Origin: JANWKA01 sp035533815
GTDB lineage: Bacteria > Bacteroidota > Bacteroidia > Chitinophagales > Chitinophagaceae
DNA length: 37,648 nucleotides
Assembly (NCBI GenBank): GCA_035533815.1
Contig: DATLTB010000087.1
Location: 1 to 37,648 of the forward strand
Direction of reading: 5' to 3'
The translations under genes were made by a program, and so were the position numbers. Below are positions 1 to 7,253 of the stretch, one piece after another. Below the pieces are notes generated by a model. The model did no database searches. It was given only the letters and a program-made list of their open reading frames with translations, and was not told the origin of the DNA. Every line of letters starts with the position of its first letter. Positions within the stretch are counted from its first letter, which is position 1.

Positions 1-127
1 CCAGCACAGCATCCGGATGCGCAAGCAGGTGACGGGGAATCTTTGCGGCATCACTGTCCAGGCCAATGATCAAAAAAGATTTTTTTGTCCTTATTTGAGC
101 AATGAGTTCCAGCCGGGTCATGAGCAT
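1..127 (-). CDS. pyrF: Orotidine 5'-phosphate decarboxylase, N-terminal part (cut by window edge)
   Basis: Only the first 40 or so codons are present; the gene runs off the left edge. The reverse strand reads MTRLELIAQIRTKKSFLIIG followed by LDSDAAKIPRHLLAHPDAVL. This matches the start of the PyrF subfamily common in Bacteroidota (a K-K-S-F-L core, then a G-L-D-S/T-D strand with the substrate-binding Asp, then K-I-P-x-H-L). The enzyme converts OMP to UMP, the last step of de novo pyrimidine synthesis, in the cytosol. Two ATG codons are possible, at 127 and at 121; the second fits the usual family start better. It points the same way as the three genes to its right and sits about 50 bases after the thiamine-binding gene. 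The identification is by motif memory from a short fragment. Confidence 0.75.
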   Translation of the reverse strand, partial: MLMTRLELIAQIRTKKSFLIIGLDSDAAKIPRHLLAHPDAVL

Positions 128-178
128 TTTAGGAATAGTACCAGTGAAATACCGGAGTCAAAAGCAAGTTCCCCCTGT

Positions 179-475
179 TCACCCTCCATATTTTTCCATC
201 TTGTCAGAGATCGTGACATCGCGATCCTTCCTCCGCTGGATCTTTATGAAGACCAGCATATCCTCCGCCCCATAATCAAAACAGGCCTGCTGCGCCTTTT
301 CCACCACCTGCATCAGTTCGGAATAGGTTCCTTCCAGGACAGTTTCAAAAGGACAAACCCGGTATTTTACTCCAGAAAGCCGGATCGCTTCAATGGCCTT
401 ATCCACCAGGTAATAGGTATCCCCTGCAGGGGATTGTGGAAGAATCTGCAAGGCAAGATTGATCTGATGTTCCAT
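179..475 (-). CDS. Thiamine-binding protein, MTH1187/YkoF-like (DUF77)
   Basis: A complete 98-residue protein with the size and pattern of the MTH1187-type thiamine-binding family: a first beta strand (INLALQILP), then an alpha helix after YYLVDKAIEAI, then the conserved region around GVKYRVCPFETVLEGTYSEL at about residues 34-53, and a helix with paired charged residues. Family members are small cytosolic ferredoxin-fold proteins that bind thiamine or related hydroxymethylpyrimidine compounds; some also bind cations or glycolytic intermediates, so the exact ligand is not certain. It lies 11 bases downstream of the PaiB-like gene on the same strand and is probably co-transcribed with it and Mrp. 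No thiamine (TPP) riboswitch is visible nearby. Confidence 0.75.
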   Translation of the reverse strand: MEHQINLALQILPQSPAGDTYYLVDKAIEAIRLSGVKYRVCPFETVLEGTYSELMQVVEKAQQACFDYGAEDMLVFIKIQRRKDRDVTISDKMEKYGG

Positions 476-486
476 GCGTACAAATT

Positions 487-1119
487 TTATTCCTGTCCCA
501 GGCTTTCCCTTCCCGACATCTCAGAGGCTATGGCCCGGGCATTGGGGTCAGGTATTTTCAACAGTTCAGAAATGATCCTGTCCCTTGTCTGCTGATCCTT
601 GTTCTGACTGAGCTTCCAGGTATTATCCAGCCTTTCCACCCGGATCTCGAACCCTGCAATGGCCTGGAGGTTCTTGGTAATATATTCCTCAGGCATCCGG
701 TCTACTGATGTGGGATGTTCACTGATAGACTCATGCCGGTCTGTCAACCGCCTGAGATGTGCCAATGTAGCCGTTTCATCCACCAGGCTGATCTTACCGG
801 AAGCATGTACAGCCAGGTAATTCCAGGTAGAAGCCACCCCGGGATCCAAATACCAGCTGGCTGATACATAGCATTGCGGCCCCTGGAAAATCACGAGGAC
901 TTCCCGATGTAAGCTGATCTGTTCCAGTTGGGGATTGGCCCGGGCAATATGTCCCATGAGCAATATACCTCCTTCCGGCTGGTCCAGCACTTCGATGGGG
1001 ATATGGCTGGCAGCCGGATAAGATCCCCCGCAGGAAACCAGTACTGCGAAAGGATGATCCTGTATAAATTGCCGGATTACCGAGGGATCCGGTTCCCGGT
1101 GATATGAACGGATATACAT
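487..1119 (-). CDS. PaiB-like FMN-binding negative transcriptional regulator
   Basis: A 210-residue protein starting MYIRSYHREPDPSVIRQFIQ, the typical opening of the PaiB family. Visible family marks are the H-P-F-A-V-L-V segment near residue 22, the H-I-P pair near residue 39, the G-H-I-A-R-A-N-P segment near residue 56, and V-S-A-S-W-Y near residue 85, followed by a W-N-Y segment. These belong to a split-barrel flavin-reductase-like fold that binds FMN or haem-like cofactors. In Bacillus subtilis PaiB is described as acting with PaiA on sporulation and protease genes. In this phylum the role is unknown and no PaiA partner is present. Its start lies just 2 bases after the Mrp stop, so the two genes are probably translated from one message. 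Confidence 0.8.
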   Translation of the reverse strand: MYIRSYHREPDPSVIRQFIQDHPFAVLVSCGGSYPAASHIPIEVLDQPEGGILLMGHIARANPQLEQISLHREVLVIFQGPQCYVSASWYLDPGVASTWNYLAVHASGKISLVDETATLAHLRRLTDRHESISEHPTSVDRMPEEYITKNLQAIAGFEIRVERLDNTWKLSQNKDQQTRDRIISELLKIPDPNARAIASEMSGRESLGQE

Positions 1120-1121
1120 GA

Positions 1122-2228
1122 TTAAAAGGCTGTTTCCACAATTCCCGTTGGTTTCATTTCTGCATTCCGGATGGCAATTTGCTGGGCAGCCCGTCGGGCA
1201 AATTCTCCGAATGCTTCCCTGGCTTGCAGATCGTCCCCAACCATGGCAGGGATTCCTTCATCACCGCCTTCCCGTATACTCTGCACCAGGGGAATCTGGC
1301 CGAGCAGGGGTATACCATATTCCTCGGCGAGGCGCTTTCCCCCATCCTTTCCAAATATATAATATCGATTACCGGGTAAGTCCGCAGGGCTGAAATAAGC
1401 CATATTTTCCACGAGTCCAAGTACTGGTACCTTTATGGCTCCCGTGCTGAACATGACAATACCCTTACGGGCATCCGCCAGTGCAACTTCCTGGGGGGTG
1501 GTGACAATGATCGCTCCGGTAACAGGAACGGTCTGGACCAGGGTCAGGTGGATATCTCCCGTACCCGGTGGCAGATCAATCACCAAATAGTCCAGATCTC
1601 CCCAATCCACATCGGATATGAATTGTTTCAAGGCACTGCTTGCCATGGGACCCCGCCATACCACAGCCTGCTTTTCATCCACCAGCAGCCCAATGGACAG
1701 CAAGCTGATCCCAAACCTTTGAAGGGGTACAATCCTTCCTTTCCCCTGAACCTGCTTCATCATTGGTCGTTCCCCGCGAACCCCGAACATGACCGGCACA
1801 CTGGGTCCGTAAATATCCGCATCCAGCAAACCCGTTTTAGCTCCTTCCCGGGCCAGGGCGATGGCCAGGTTGGCGGCTACCGTAGATTTACCCACTCCCC
1901 CCTTCCCCGATGCCACCGCAATGATATTTTTCACCCCTGGCAGGACGGACAGGCTGCCTTTCCGGTTGGAATTGACCTGGGAAACCAGGCTTATCCGCAC
2001 CTGGATTTCTGATCCCACTTCCCGTTTGATGGCTTCAATACAGCGATTCCGGATCAATTCCTTCAGGGGGCAGGCCGGGGTCGTCAATACGATGGTCACA
2101 TGCACCTCAGTCTCATTGATCGATACTTCCCTGACCATGGAGAGGGATACCAAATCGTTTTTCAGATCTGGCTCCTGCACCGTACCCAAGGCTTTGTATA
2201 CCTGCTGTTCAGAAACCATTTTAAACAT
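1122..2228 (-). CDS. mrp: Mrp/ApbC-type iron-sulfur cluster carrier ATPase
   Basis: A 368-residue cytosolic P-loop ATPase of the Mrp/NBP35 family, which carries or transfers Fe-S clusters to apo-proteins. Residues 1-90 form a MIP18 (DUF59) domain with a C-P-L-K motif near residue 53. The deviant Walker A GKGGVGKST is at residues 108-116, and the switch segment DLPPGTGD is near 218. The C-terminal part has the N-M-A-Y-F segment at 275-279. At that place many Mrp proteins carry a CxxC pair that bridges a cluster between two subunits; here it reads S-P-A-D-L-P-G-N with no cysteine. The start could also be the ATG at 2219. It heads a minus-strand group with the PaiB-like and thiamine-binding genes and is divergent from the gene at 2353. 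Confidence 0.93.
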   Translation of the reverse strand: MFKMVSEQQVYKALGTVQEPDLKNDLVSLSMVREVSINETEVHVTIVLTTPACPLKELIRNRCIEAIKREVGSEIQVRISLVSQVNSNRKGSLSVLPGVKNIIAVASGKGGVGKSTVAANLAIALAREGAKTGLLDADIYGPSVPVMFGVRGERPMMKQVQGKGRIVPLQRFGISLLSIGLLVDEKQAVVWRGPMASSALKQFISDVDWGDLDYLVIDLPPGTGDIHLTLVQTVPVTGAIIVTTPQEVALADARKGIVMFSTGAIKVPVLGLVENMAYFSPADLPGNRYYIFGKDGGKRLAEEYGIPLLGQIPLVQSIREGGDEGIPAMVGDDLQAREAFGEFARRAAQQIAIRNAEMKPTGIVETAF

Positions 2229-2352
2229 TAGTTAAAATTGCACCCAAACGGCAAAATTAGTTCAAATACAGCTTATTTTACCAGTCCATTTAACCCGGCA
2301 GTTGACGGCGGGAAGAAACACGGATATCGAAAATGATTTAACTTTGACCTTG

Positions 2353-2994
2353 ATGAAGTTCCAGAAATGCTATATTCTTTGCTTTACTTTATTATTTCCC
2401 CTGGCTGTGAATGCCCAGTTTGGCGTGCTCAGGGATACGATTGTGCAGTTTTCCGGTGTGACCATGACTGCAGACAGCCTTAGGGCCATACCGGGTGTGG
2501 ATATCCAGGTGTTAGGCACAGACCGGGGTACAATATCCAACGAAAAAGGAGTATTCGCCATTGTAGCCTTCAAAGGCGATGTGATTCATTTCAGCGCTGT
2601 GGGGTTCCGCCCAAAGGATGTGAAGATACCCGTCAATCTGAAGGGAAGTCATTTTTCCATGATTCAGTTGATGGTCCAGGATACCTTTTATCTGCCTGTG
2701 ACCATTATCCGCCCATATCCCAGCCGAAGTGAATTCGAGTATGCCTTTGTCAACTGGAAACTTCCCGACGACCAGTTTGAGATTGCCAGGAAGAATGTGG
2801 AGTCTGAAAAATTAAGGGCTTTGCGGTTGACTGTGCCGACCAGTGCCCAGGAATCGGTAAATAATTACTTCAACAACCGGGCACAAGCTTACTACTACAA
2901 TGGTCAGGTACCTCCGGAGAATATTTTCAATCCCCTGGCCTGGGCCCAGTTCATACAAGCCTGGAAACGGGGGGATTTCAAGAACCAGAATTAA
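2353..2994 (+). CDS. Exported protein with carboxypeptidase-like regulatory (beta-sandwich) domain
   Basis: I place the start at the ATG at 2353, giving 213 residues, because it begins a clear signal peptide (MKFQKCYILCFTLLFPLAVN, with likely cleavage after ...VNA before QFGV). An earlier in-frame start would add 17 residues before it. After cleavage comes a CarboxypepD_reg-like domain: a segment ending P-G-V-D-I-Q-V-L-G-T, then R-G-T-I-S-N-E-K-G-V-F, and I-H-F-S-A-V-G-F near residues 80-90. This is the pattern known from N-terminal plug-associated domains of TonB receptors, but here it stands alone without a barrel. The C-terminal third is rich in Asn, Gln and Tyr and has no family I recognise. 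The location should be periplasmic or outer-membrane associated. Function is unknown. Confidence 0.75.
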   Translation: MKFQKCYILCFTLLFPLAVNAQFGVLRDTIVQFSGVTMTADSLRAIPGVDIQVLGTDRGTISNEKGVFAIVAFKGDVIHFSAVGFRPKDVKIPVNLKGSHFSMIQLMVQDTFYLPVTIIRPYPSRSEFEYAFVNWKLPDDQFEIARKNVESEKLRALRLTVPTSAQESVNNYFNNRAQAYYYNGQVPPENIFNPLAWAQFIQAWKRGDFKNQN

Positions 2995-3033
2995 TCCGGA
3001 AACTTTCTTCCGGACTCCATTCAAATCCAGTAT

Positions 3034-3924
3034 ATGCAGCAAATCGCCGTCATTGGGGCAGGAACCATGGGCCATGGTATTGCGCATACTTTCATTCAGC
3101 ATGGTTACCGGGTTAACCTTTTTGATATTTCACCTGCAGCACTGGTCAGGGCCAGGGAAATCATTTCCAGGAATATGGACCGCCAGGTGTCCAGGGGGGT
3201 GATGACATCGGCCCAAAAAGAAACCGCCCTGACGAATTTGATTACCTATTCATCCCTTGATGAAGCAGTGTCCACCACGGAACTCGTGGTGGAAGCAGCC
3301 ACCGAAGACCTGCGGGTCAAACTAAGCCTTTTCCGTGAGCTGGACCAGTACGCCGGACCGGGCACGATACTAGCCAGCAACACCTCTTCCCTGTCCATTA
3401 CCCGGATTGCCGCCCAGACAAGTCGTCCTGAAAAAGTTATCGGCATGCATTTCATGAATCCGGCACCGGTGATGAAACTCCTGGAATTAATCGAAGGATA
3501 TCAAACTGCCCCTGAAACGACCGGGGAGATGACTACCCTGGCCTTAGCCCTGGAAAAGACCCCCTGCGTGGTCAAAGATTACCCGGGGTTCATCGCCAAC
3601 CGGATCCTGATGCCCATGATCAATGAAGCCGTCTGGGCCCTGTATGAAGGGGTATCCGGGGTGGATGCCATCGATACCATCATGAAACTGGGCATGGCCC
3701 ATCCGATGGGTCCCCTTCAGCTGGCCGATTTCATCGGACTGGATGTTTGCCTGTCCATACTCCGGGTGATGCAGGAAGGATTAGGGAATCCGAAGTATGC
3801 TCCCTGTCCCCTGTTAGTCAATCTGGTTAATGCCGGTTGTCTGGGAACCAAGACCGGCGAGGGTTTTTACACCTATAATGGGGGTCCGAAGGACCTGTCA
3901 GTCAGCAAACGATTTCTGCAATAG
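3034..3924 (+). CDS. 3-hydroxyacyl-CoA (3-hydroxybutyryl-CoA) dehydrogenase
   Basis: A 296-residue NAD-dependent dehydrogenase of the standard short length for 3-hydroxybutyryl-CoA dehydrogenases. The Rossmann motif GAGTMGHG is at residues 8-15, with the acidic end of strand 2 in NLFDIS. The segment S-N-T-S-S-L-S-I-T and the G-M-H-F-M-N-P-A-P-V-M-K-L-L-E run carry the catalytic His and CoA-site residues. The C-terminal helical domain has the P-G-F-I-A-N-R-I-L-M-P-M-I-N-E segment and a G-x-G-F-Y-x-Y end. It would interconvert acetoacetyl-CoA-type 3-ketoacyl-CoA and 3-hydroxyacyl-CoA in fatty-acid or butyrate-type metabolism. No thiolase or crotonase is nearby, so chain-length preference cannot be read from context. 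It is convergent with ribD. Confidence 0.92.
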   Translation: MQQIAVIGAGTMGHGIAHTFIQHGYRVNLFDISPAALVRAREIISRNMDRQVSRGVMTSAQKETALTNLITYSSLDEAVSTTELVVEAATEDLRVKLSLFRELDQYAGPGTILASNTSSLSITRIAAQTSRPEKVIGMHFMNPAPVMKLLELIEGYQTAPETTGEMTTLALALEKTPCVVKDYPGFIANRILMPMINEAVWALYEGVSGVDAIDTIMKLGMAHPMGPLQLADFIGLDVCLSILRVMQEGLGNPKYAPCPLLVNLVNAGCLGTKTGEGFYTYNGGPKDLSVSKRFLQ

Positions 3925-3958
3925 GGATCTTAGGGGATCCTTTAACCCAGTTTCAAAT

Positions 3959-5023
3959 TCATCCCCCCCGGTTAACCGGGGCTGTCCTTTTCAAAAAAAA
4001 TTCCACCCGGTCCCCTTCCACATCAATTTGCCCTTCAAGTCTCGCCAGTTTAAGTATGGGAGCAGGTAGGCCTTCTTCAAGGAATATATTCCCGGTGATC
4101 AGCCTGGCCTCGTCCCAACATCCCCTGTCAATAAAAAATTGCAGCAATCTGGCCCCTCCTTCCACCAGTACCGAATTGATCTGTCTGGCATACAGGATTT
4201 CCAGGATCTGACTGATGAATTTTTCCTGGTCCGATATGCGAATATATTCTACCCGATGCATCCTTTCATTTTTTTCCAGGTTGAATACCAGGGACGGGGA
4301 TTCCCCGTCCAGCACCTTAGCATCTTTGTTTATGCGCAAATTCGGGTCCCAGATAACCCGCAGGGGTTGGACTCCGGTCCAAAGGCGATTGGTGAGCCGG
4401 GGATTATCCGATTGTACAGTGCCCGCACCGACCATGATCGCGGCTTCCTCACTGCGCCACCGATGGACCAGGCGGTTGGTACCGGAATGGGTGATTTTTA
4501 CCGGACTCAGGTCCTGAGGGGCCATGCAGACATTCCGGGATTGGGCCCATTTCAGGATAATGTAGGGTCGTCTCTTCTCCTGGAAGGTAATAAACCGGCG
4601 GTTGAGACTCCGGCAGGCTTCCTCCATCAATCCCACATGGACACTGATGCCGGCATCCTGCATCATTTTTATTCCATGGCCATGAACCTGCTCATTCGGA
4701 TCTACCATACCAATGATCACCTCAGGAATATGGTGCCGGATGATCAGTTCGGCGCATGGCGGGGTCTTACCTGTATGCGAACAAGGTTCAAGATTGACAT
4801 AAAGGATGGATTTTTCAATTAGGGCATGATCATCCGGTCTCACACTGGCCAGGCAATTGACTTCCGCATGCGGCCCCCCAAATTTCTGGTGATATCCCTC
4901 TCCAATGATCCTGCCTCCGGAGACCAGCACTGCTCCCACCAGGGGATTGGGCGCCACTTCCCCACCGGCAAGTGCCGCCAATTGTAGGCAACGCTGCATA
5001 AAAGTTCCTTGTTCCGCGTTCAT
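3959..5023 (-). CDS. ribD: Bifunctional riboflavin biosynthesis deaminase/reductase
   Basis: About 354 residues, the usual size of bacterial RibD. Residues 1-145 are the zinc deaminase domain: the H-A-E motif at 52-54 and the two zinc cysteines in the P-C-S-H-T-G-K-T-P-P-C motif at 81 and 90. Residues 146-354 are the NADPH-dependent reductase domain. The protein deaminates and then reduces the pyrimidine product of GTP cyclohydrolase II in riboflavin synthesis, in the cytosol. I chose the ATG at 5023 because the family start aligns there (M-N-A-E-Q-G-T-F-M-Q-R-C-L); an upstream TTG at 5044 would give a non-family extension that reaches towards prmC. No other rib gene and no FMN riboswitch is visible; it is divergent from prmC with about 48 bases between starts. 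Confidence 0.93.
   Translation of the reverse strand: MNAEQGTFMQRCLQLAALAGGEVAPNPLVGAVLVSGGRIIGEGYHQKFGGPHAEVNCLASVRPDDHALIEKSILYVNLEPCSHTGKTPPCAELIIRHHIPEVIIGMVDPNEQVHGHGIKMMQDAGISVHVGLMEEACRSLNRRFITFQEKRRPYIILKWAQSRNVCMAPQDLSPVKITHSGTNRLVHRWRSEEAAIMVGAGTVQSDNPRLTNRLWTGVQPLRVIWDPNLRINKDAKVLDGESPSLVFNLEKNERMHRVEYIRISDQEKFISQILEILYARQINSVLVEGGARLLQFFIDRGCWDEARLITGNIFLEEGLPAPILKLARLEGQIDVEGDRVEFFLKRTAPVNRGG
3966..3981. terminator. Perfect 16-base palindrome CCCCGGTTAACCGGGG between convergent genes
   Basis: The sequence reads CCCCGGTTAACCGGGG, identical on both strands, about 40 bases after the hbd-like stop and inside the last codons of ribD (encoding ...V-N-R-G-G). As RNA it could fold into a GC-rich hairpin on either strand. 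On the plus-strand side a T-containing stretch (gctgtccttttc) follows it. A bidirectional terminator for the convergent pair is a reasonable reading, but a palindromic coding end with no function cannot be excluded. Confidence 0.4.
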
Positions 5024-5071
5024 GATATCCAAAAATAGGTGCAAAACCGTTTTTTCCCTAATTTAACCCTG

Positions 5072-5938
5072 ATGACCCTTCAAGGATATCACCTGGAATT
5101 CAGAAACCAGCTGCGGGAATTGTATTCCCGCACAGAAGCTGACCGCATCGCAGACCTGGTATTTATTCATTTCTTGGGACTCGGACCGACGGACCGGATC
5201 ATGCGCCAGGACCAGGGCATCCCTGAAACGGACAGCCTGCTGCTGGACAAAGTTTTGGCTGAATTGCTTCGGTATAAACCCGTTCAATACGTAACCGGGA
5301 TTGCCTGGTTCAGGGGATTGCCATTGCAGGTCAATGAACAGGTGCTGATTCCCCGGCCGGAGACAGAGGAACTGGCTGACTGGGTTATCCGGGATCTGCA
5401 TCAGGATTATCCGGATGGGCTCACGATAGCCGATCTGGGAACAGGGAGCGGTTGCCTGGCTATAGCGCTTAAAAAAGGATTTCCGGAATCCAGGGTATCC
5501 GCGCTGGATATCAGCTCAGAAGCCTTATCTGTGGCCAGGGGGAACGCCAGGGATCACAGGACGGAAATTGATTTTTACCAGGGTAATCTGCTGGATCCGA
5601 CCAGTTATGATCGGATACCCCACGCAGATATCCTGATCAGTAACCCTCCTTACATCACTGCGGAAGAAAAATCCGGGATCCTGCCTAATGTGCTGGAATA
5701 TGAGCCCCATCTGGCGCTTTTCGTGCCCGGCGAAGACCCCTTGTTGTTTTACCGGGCAATCCTGAGTGTGGCTGGAATCAGGTTGAAAAACGGAGGGCGG
5801 GTTTTTGTGGAGATCAATGAATCCTATGCTGGGGAAATTACTGCCTTGTTTCATGCCCATGACTATAGTACGGAGCTCAGGAAGGATATGCAGGAAAAAT
5901 ACCGGATGGTAAAAGCCTGGAAGAAGAATGCTCCTTGA
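5072..5938 (+). CDS. prmC: Peptide chain release factor N5-glutamine methyltransferase
   Basis: A 288-residue HemK/PrmC methyltransferase that methylates the Gln of the GGQ motif in release factors RF1 and RF2 using SAM. Residues 1-90 form the helical N-terminal domain that recognises the factor, ending at the conserved Y-V-T-G-I-A-W-F segment. The SAM-binding motif DLGTGSGC is at 121-128, the acidic strand end is in A-L-D-I-S near 145, and the substrate-clamping NPPY motif is at 191-194. The ATG at 5072 is preferred over a GTG at 5039, which would add 11 residues not typical of the family. The stop TGA at 5936-5938 is immediately followed by the stop of the convergent ExbD gene. Confidence 0.95.
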   Translation: MTLQGYHLEFRNQLRELYSRTEADRIADLVFIHFLGLGPTDRIMRQDQGIPETDSLLLDKVLAELLRYKPVQYVTGIAWFRGLPLQVNEQVLIPRPETEELADWVIRDLHQDYPDGLTIADLGTGSGCLAIALKKGFPESRVSALDISSEALSVARGNARDHRTEIDFYQGNLLDPTSYDRIPHADILISNPPYITAEEKSGILPNVLEYEPHLALFVPGEDPLLFYRAILSVAGIRLKNGGRVFVEINESYAGEITALFHAHDYSTELRKDMQEKYRMVKAWKKNAP

Positions 5939-6340
5939 TCAGGGACCCGGATGCGCTGTGGCCAGGACAACTTTGACATTCAGCTCATGGGCGATTTCCA
6001 TGACATCAACTACATATTCTATCGGAACAGACTTATCTGCGTTGACCACGATGGTGGCATCCACAGATTCATTGGCCAGTTTGGGAGCCAGCGCCTCTTT
6101 AAGCTGGTTTTCCTCTACCCGGTTGGTCCCGACAAAGAACTGATCCTGCTTGTTGATGGATACGACCACTGTCTGCTTGGCTTTTGTATTGTTTTTGGCA
6201 CTGGGCAGCGTCACCTTGATCACATTGGGATTGGCCAGGGTGGATACGATCAGGAAAAACAACAGGAAAATGAACAGAATATCATTTAACGCTGAGCTTT
6301 CCACCTGTACATGACTGGTCCGGTTTTTTCGGAGATTCAT
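5939..6340 (-). CDS. ExbD/TolR-type biopolymer transport protein
   Basis: A 133-residue inner-membrane protein with the ExbD/TolR layout: short cytoplasmic N-terminus, one transmembrane helix at about residues 20-37 (ILFIFLLFFLIVSTLANPNV), then a periplasmic domain. The D of the N-D-I-L-F-I segment near residue 19 matches the position of the proton-relay Asp of the family (D25 of E. coli ExbD). The C-terminal part has V-V-N-A-D-K-S-V-P-I-E-Y-V-V-D-V, the conserved periplasmic core. With the partner gene just upstream it forms a proton-driven stator energising TonB, TolA or a related protein. The start overlaps the partner's stop by 4 bases (ATGA), typical of translational coupling. No TonB gene lies in the window. 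Confidence 0.92.
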   Translation of the reverse strand: MNLRKNRTSHVQVESSALNDILFIFLLFFLIVSTLANPNVIKVTLPSAKNNTKAKQTVVVSINKQDQFFVGTNRVEENQLKEALAPKLANESVDATIVVNADKSVPIEYVVDVMEIAHELNVKVVLATAHPGP

Positions 6341-7050
6341 CGGATCGGTTCTTGCAGGATATCAATGAATTCCGCAGCAGCGGATTCCATTTTGTTCACG
6401 ACTTTATTGATCTGGGTGTTGAGATAGCTATACCCGATATAGGCACAGACCCCAATGATCAGGCCTGATGCAGAAGTGATCATCTTCACATAAATACCTC
6501 CTGCTATAGTTCCCAGGGTGATATCGGATGTGATGGAAATATTGAAAAATGTCTCAATCATGCCTGCAATCGTGCCCAGGAAACCCACCATTGGAGCAAT
6601 AGCTGCCATCAGGGAAAGGATGACCATATTGCGTTCCATTTTATAAAGTTCCAGCCGCCCGACATTTTCCATGGATTTTTCTATATTATCGATGGGTTTG
6701 CCGATGCGCTGAATACCCTTTTCAATCATCCGGGCTGCAGGATTGGCCGTGTTTTTGGCCAGGGATCGTGCAGCAGATACATTACCGTTGGTAATATGAT
6801 CCCGGATCATGTTCATGAAATTGTCTTCGATCCGGCTGGCCTTGCGGATGGCGAGGTATCTTTCCACAAACACGAAAACAGTGATGAGGGAAAGCACTCC
6901 CAGGGGAATCATCAGCACACCCCCTTTGACCAGCAGGTCCATCAGGCTGATCTTTTCTCCCGGTACAGCCGGGGGATTGATGTTGAGCCGGGATAAGGAA
7001 TCTGCGACTCCTGCCGCAGTATCCTGTATTTGCAAAAAAAAACCGATCAT
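6337..7050 (-). CDS. MotA/TolQ/ExbB-type proton channel protein
   Basis: A 237-residue inner-membrane protein. A first membrane helix lies at about residues 48-68 (GVLMIPLGVLSLITVFVFVE), followed by a cytoplasmic loop with paired charged helices. Two more helices follow, at about 140-165 (S-L-M-A-A-I-A-P-M-V-G-F-L-G-T-I-A-G-M-I) and 185-210. The G-F-L-G-T-I-A-G-M segment and the G-x-I-x-x-x-M-x-T-S-A-S-G-L segment are the conserved ExbB/TolQ channel motifs. The first 40 residues are an extra soluble stretch with the A-A-G-V-A-D-S-L-S-R pattern, often found in Bacteroidota forms. It pairs with the ExbD-like gene that overlaps its end, making a two-gene operon. Confidence 0.93.
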   Translation of the reverse strand: MIGFFLQIQDTAAGVADSLSRLNINPPAVPGEKISLMDLLVKGGVLMIPLGVLSLITVFVFVERYLAIRKASRIEDNFMNMIRDHITNGNVSAARSLAKNTANPAARMIEKGIQRIGKPIDNIEKSMENVGRLELYKMERNMVILSLMAAIAPMVGFLGTIAGMIETFFNISITSDITLGTIAGGIYVKMITSASGLIIGVCAYIGYSYLNTQINKVVNKMESAAAEFIDILQEPIR

Positions 7051-7253
7051 GAAAAATGATTTGGCTACAGTTTAGCGCATTTATAATTCCGGTGCTGCCG
7101 ATTACCGGATGAAAGTAAGAAGAAAATCGATAAGCCTATAACGGGGTACATTGAAAATTATTATAACTTAATCCCCTTCTCTTTCCCCGCTCTCCTAAAT
7201 ACCATTTGCAGAAAAAGCACCAACCCACTACCTTAGATTCCAAATACCCTGCC

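Noticed and set aside
17..595. A long plus-strand open frame (192 codons) at the left edge
   Set aside because: It overlaps three minus-strand genes with clear family motifs (pyrF start, thiamine-binding protein, PaiB-like end) and has no recognisable protein pattern.
5024..5071. FMN riboswitch upstream of ribD
   Set aside because: Only about 48 bases separate the divergent ribD and prmC starts, too short for an FMN riboswitch, and no conserved element is seen.
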